Assembly: GCA_002353635.1 (NCBI GenBank)
Contig: DEKA01000005.1
Location: 88,605 to 102,643 of the forward strand
Source: Lachnospiraceae bacterium UBA2734
GTDB taxonomy: Bacteria > Bacillota > Clostridia > Lachnospirales > Lachnospiraceae
DNA length: 14,039 bases
Direction: 5' to 3'
Under the pieces are notes generated by a model. That model was not told where the DNA came from. It ran no database searches and saw nothing but the letters and a program-made list of their open reading frames with translations. The position numbers and the translations under genes were made by a program. Of this stretch, positions 12,279 to 14,039 are shown in pieces; positions within the stretch are counted from its first letter, which is position 1, and every line of letters begins with the position of its first letter.

Positions 12279-13970
12279 ATGCTGCTGAGTCTCCATGTGA
12301 AAAATCTGGCACTGATCGAAGAGGAAGAGGTCACCTTCGCGGACGGCCTCAATATCCTGACCGGTGAGACCGGCGCCGGCAAATCCATCATTATCGGCTC
12401 CGTCAACCTTGCGCTCGGCGCAAAGGCGGACAAAGCGATGATCCGCACAGGGGCGGACTGCGCGCTCATCGAGATGGTCTTTCGCGCGGACAATGAGCGG
12501 CAGAGCGCAAAGCTGAAGGAGATGGATATCCCTCTCGAAGAGGACGGCACAATTCTCATCAAGCGCAAAATTTATCCGGACCGGAGTGTCTGCACCATAG
12601 AGGGTGAAAAGGTCACACTCAAGCAGATGCGGGAAATCTCAGAGCTTCTCATCGACATCTACGGCCAGCGGGAAAACCAGCGGCTTCTGCGCAGAGAGGC
12701 CCAGATGGGCGTTCTGGATGCCTTCGCGGGCGATCCGGACAGAAGTCTCCGTGAGAGCGCTGCGGTGGGCTGGCGCACATACAGAGACCTGAAGATTGAA
12801 TGGGACAAGGGCGATCTTGACGGGAGCGCGAGAGCCAGGGAGATCGACCTTCTGCAGTATGAGATTCAGGAGATCGACGACGCCGCACTCAGGGAAGGTG
12901 AGGACGCAGAGCTCGAGGCGCGCTACCGGAAAATGAACAGCTTCCGCAGAATCTGTGACGCGGCGGGAGAGGCCGGTCAGATTTTTGCAGAGGGCGAGGA
13001 GAGTGCTGCCTCTGAGGTGGAGAGGGCGCTGCGAGCCCTTCGGAAGGTCGAGGGAATTGACTCTGACCTGGACGCCATCTGCAGCCAGCTCTCCGACATC
13101 GATTCGCTCATGTCCGACTGCGGAAGAGCTCTCTCGGAATACATCGACGGCATGAATTTTGATCCCGGCGAATTCGCTGCGATTGAGGACCGCCTGAACC
13201 TCATCAACCATCTGAAGGACAAATACGGCCGCTCCATTCCCCAGATTCAGGAGGCCAGGGAGAAGAGGGCGAAGAGACTGGAAGCTCTCTCTGACTATGA
13301 AGGCACGAGGGCGAAGCTGAAGAAGGATATGGAGGCGGAGAGAGTGCGCCTCCTGGATCTGTGCAGGCAGCTCTCCGAGGTGAGAAGGAGTGCTGCAAAG
13401 GACTTCACAAAGCGGTTGACCGCAGAGCTGCTGGATCTGAACTTCAACCAGGTGGATTTTCATGTGGAGGTGGACTCCTCCGAGGAGTACCTCTCCCAGA
13501 GCGGCTTTGACCGCGTCTCCTTCACCATTTCGATGAACCCCGGCGAGTCGCCGCGGCCCCTCGAGGCGATCGCCTCCGGCGGCGAATTATCGCGTATTAT
13601 GCTGGCGCTCAAGACTGTCTTTGCCGGCAAAGATGACATTTACACCTTTATTTTCGATGAGATCGACAGCGGCATCAGCGGACAGACGGCATGGAAGGTG
13701 GCCGAGAAGCTCGGAAGGCTCTCCGCCAACCATCAGATCCTGTGCATCACGCACCTGCCGCAGATCGCGGCAATGGAGGATGCGCACTACAGGATCGCGA
13801 AAACAACGGACGGCCGCCGCACCGTGACGCACATCACACGCCTGAATGAGGAAGAGAGTGTCCGCGAGATCGCGCGTCTTCTCGGCACGGCGACGGTGAC
13901 GGAGGCGACGCTCGAAAACGCCAGAGAACTGAAGCGACAGGCGAAGGAAGCAAAGAATAACTGCAAGTGA
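12279..13970 (+). CDS. recN: DNA repair ATPase RecN (SMC-like)
   Basis: RecN is an SMC-like ATPase that acts early in double-strand break repair. The 563-residue product has Walker A GETGAGKS (29-36), a long coiled-coil centre (about 150-400), the ABC signature SGGELSRIML (from 433), Walker B TFIFDEIDSG with the DE at 460-461, and CITHLPQIAAM. The ATG at 12279 is chosen because GAGGGG (12268-12273) precedes it with 5-nt spacing and RecN proteins start MLL; an in-frame GTG at 12273 overlaps that SD. The Q-loop region reads DIYGQRENQ (126-134), against GQHEHQ or GQHAHQ in the RecN proteins I know. The stop codon lies inside a perfect hairpin. spoIVB, which often follows recN in spore-formers, is not evident in the last 69 bases. 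Confidence 0.96.
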   Translation: MLLSLHVKNLALIEEEEVTFADGLNILTGETGAGKSIIIGSVNLALGAKADKAMIRTGADCALIEMVFRADNERQSAKLKEMDIPLEEDGTILIKRKIYPDRSVCTIEGEKVTLKQMREISELLIDIYGQRENQRLLRREAQMGVLDAFAGDPDRSLRESAAVGWRTYRDLKIEWDKGDLDGSARAREIDLLQYEIQEIDDAALREGEDAELEARYRKMNSFRRICDAAGEAGQIFAEGEESAASEVERALRALRKVEGIDSDLDAICSQLSDIDSLMSDCGRALSEYIDGMNFDPGEFAAIEDRLNLINHLKDKYGRSIPQIQEAREKRAKRLEALSDYEGTRAKLKKDMEAERVRLLDLCRQLSEVRRSAAKDFTKRLTAELLDLNFNQVDFHVEVDSSEEYLSQSGFDRVSFTISMNPGESPRPLEAIASGGELSRIMLALKTVFAGKDDIYTFIFDEIDSGISGQTAWKVAEKLGRLSANHQILCITHLPQIAAMEDAHYRIAKTTDGRRTVTHITRLNEEESVREIARLLGTATVTEATLENARELKRQAKEAKNNCK

Positions 13971-13993
13971 TCGCCGATGCGATCACTTGCAGT
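13960..13993. terminator. Perfect 15-bp hairpin across the recN stop, possible bidirectional terminator
   Basis: A 15-nt arm (13960-13974, ending in GATCGC) and its exact reverse complement (13979-13993, starting GCGATC) enclose the loop CGAT; the recN stop (13968-13970) lies in the left arm. On the plus strand no T tract follows. On the minus strand the stem is followed by TATTCTTTGCTTCC, which is U-rich, so the structure fits better as the terminator of a convergent minus-strand gene, with recN sharing it. Confidence 0.55.
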
Positions 13994-14039
13994 CAGCAGT
14001 CGATGCCGCGGTGCGTCATCGATTGCATGATCCTGTCGG
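13993..14039 (-). CDS. Possible 3' end of a convergent gene (partial)
   Basis: Read on the minus strand, one frame from the right edge gives the tail DRIMQSMTHRGIDC and a TGA stop at 13995-13993, directly at the edge of the hairpin and its minus-strand U-rich flank. That arrangement is what a gene end would look like. Only 14 codons are visible, another minus-strand frame is also open, and the tail matches no family I recognise, so this is weak. Confidence 0.2.
   Translation of the reverse strand, partial: DRIMQSMTHRGIDC

Noticed and set aside
1..14039. tRNA, rRNA, CRISPR array, IS element, toxin-antitoxin or defence genes
   Set aside because: None of the plus- or minus-strand frames or repeats supports any of these; the proteins are recognisable housekeeping or glycan-pathway enzymes.

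Overview
The window looks like the chromosome of a Clostridia-type Firmicute, probably in or near the Lachnospiraceae. The evidence is the gene order asp23-nusB-xseA-xseB-ispA-dxs-tlyA-nadK-argR-recN, Gram-positive Shine-Dalgarno (SD) sites (AGGAGG and AAGGAG types), and alternative GTG and TTG starts. Base composition is moderately GC-rich for that group. I cannot name a genus from the sequence. All fourteen confidently called genes lie on the plus strand and are intact, except pnp, whose 5' part lies before the window.

Left part (1-4276): the 3' end of pnp (PNPase core end, KH and S1 domains); then two adjacent pseudaminic-acid genes, pseF (CMP-pseudaminate synthase) and pseG (UDP-sugar hydrolase); then prfC (peptide release factor 3). 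The pse pair is the only accessory material. It sits between two RNA/translation genes, and the rest of the pathway (pseB, pseC, pseH, pseI) is not in the window.

Boundary (4277-4478): a very long imperfect inverted repeat starts right after the prfC stop and ends in a T6 run, so it looks like the prfC terminator. A good sigma-A-type promoter (TAAACA, 17 nt, TATAAT) overlaps its 3' end and should drive the downstream set. The outer arms resemble the two halves of the HrcA operator CIRCE, but far apart.

Right part (4479-13970): one co-directional run. It encodes an Asp23/YqhY-like protein, the antitermination factor NusB, both exonuclease VII subunits, farnesyl/geranyl diphosphate synthase, DXP synthase (entry to the MEP isoprenoid route), a TlyA-type 2'-O-rRNA methyltransferase, NAD kinase, the arginine repressor and the repair ATPase RecN. 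Several junctions are tight or overlapping (asp23-nusB, dxs-tlyA, argR-recN). Others have 60-125 nt spacers. A perfect 15-bp hairpin spans the recN stop codon, and a convergent gene may enter from the right edge.

No new protein system is evident. The most unusual signal is in the spacers. Several genes with a spacer of roughly 60 nt or more have a small hairpin close to, or just before, the SD. Three of these (pseF, ispA, dxs) share near-identical arms (GCCG or TGYCG against CGGC/CGGCA) and the same 9-nt purine/A-rich loop. Tightly packed genes lack it. No tRNA, rRNA, CRISPR, IS element or recognised riboswitch was seen, and no gene-free stretch exceeds about 200 nt.
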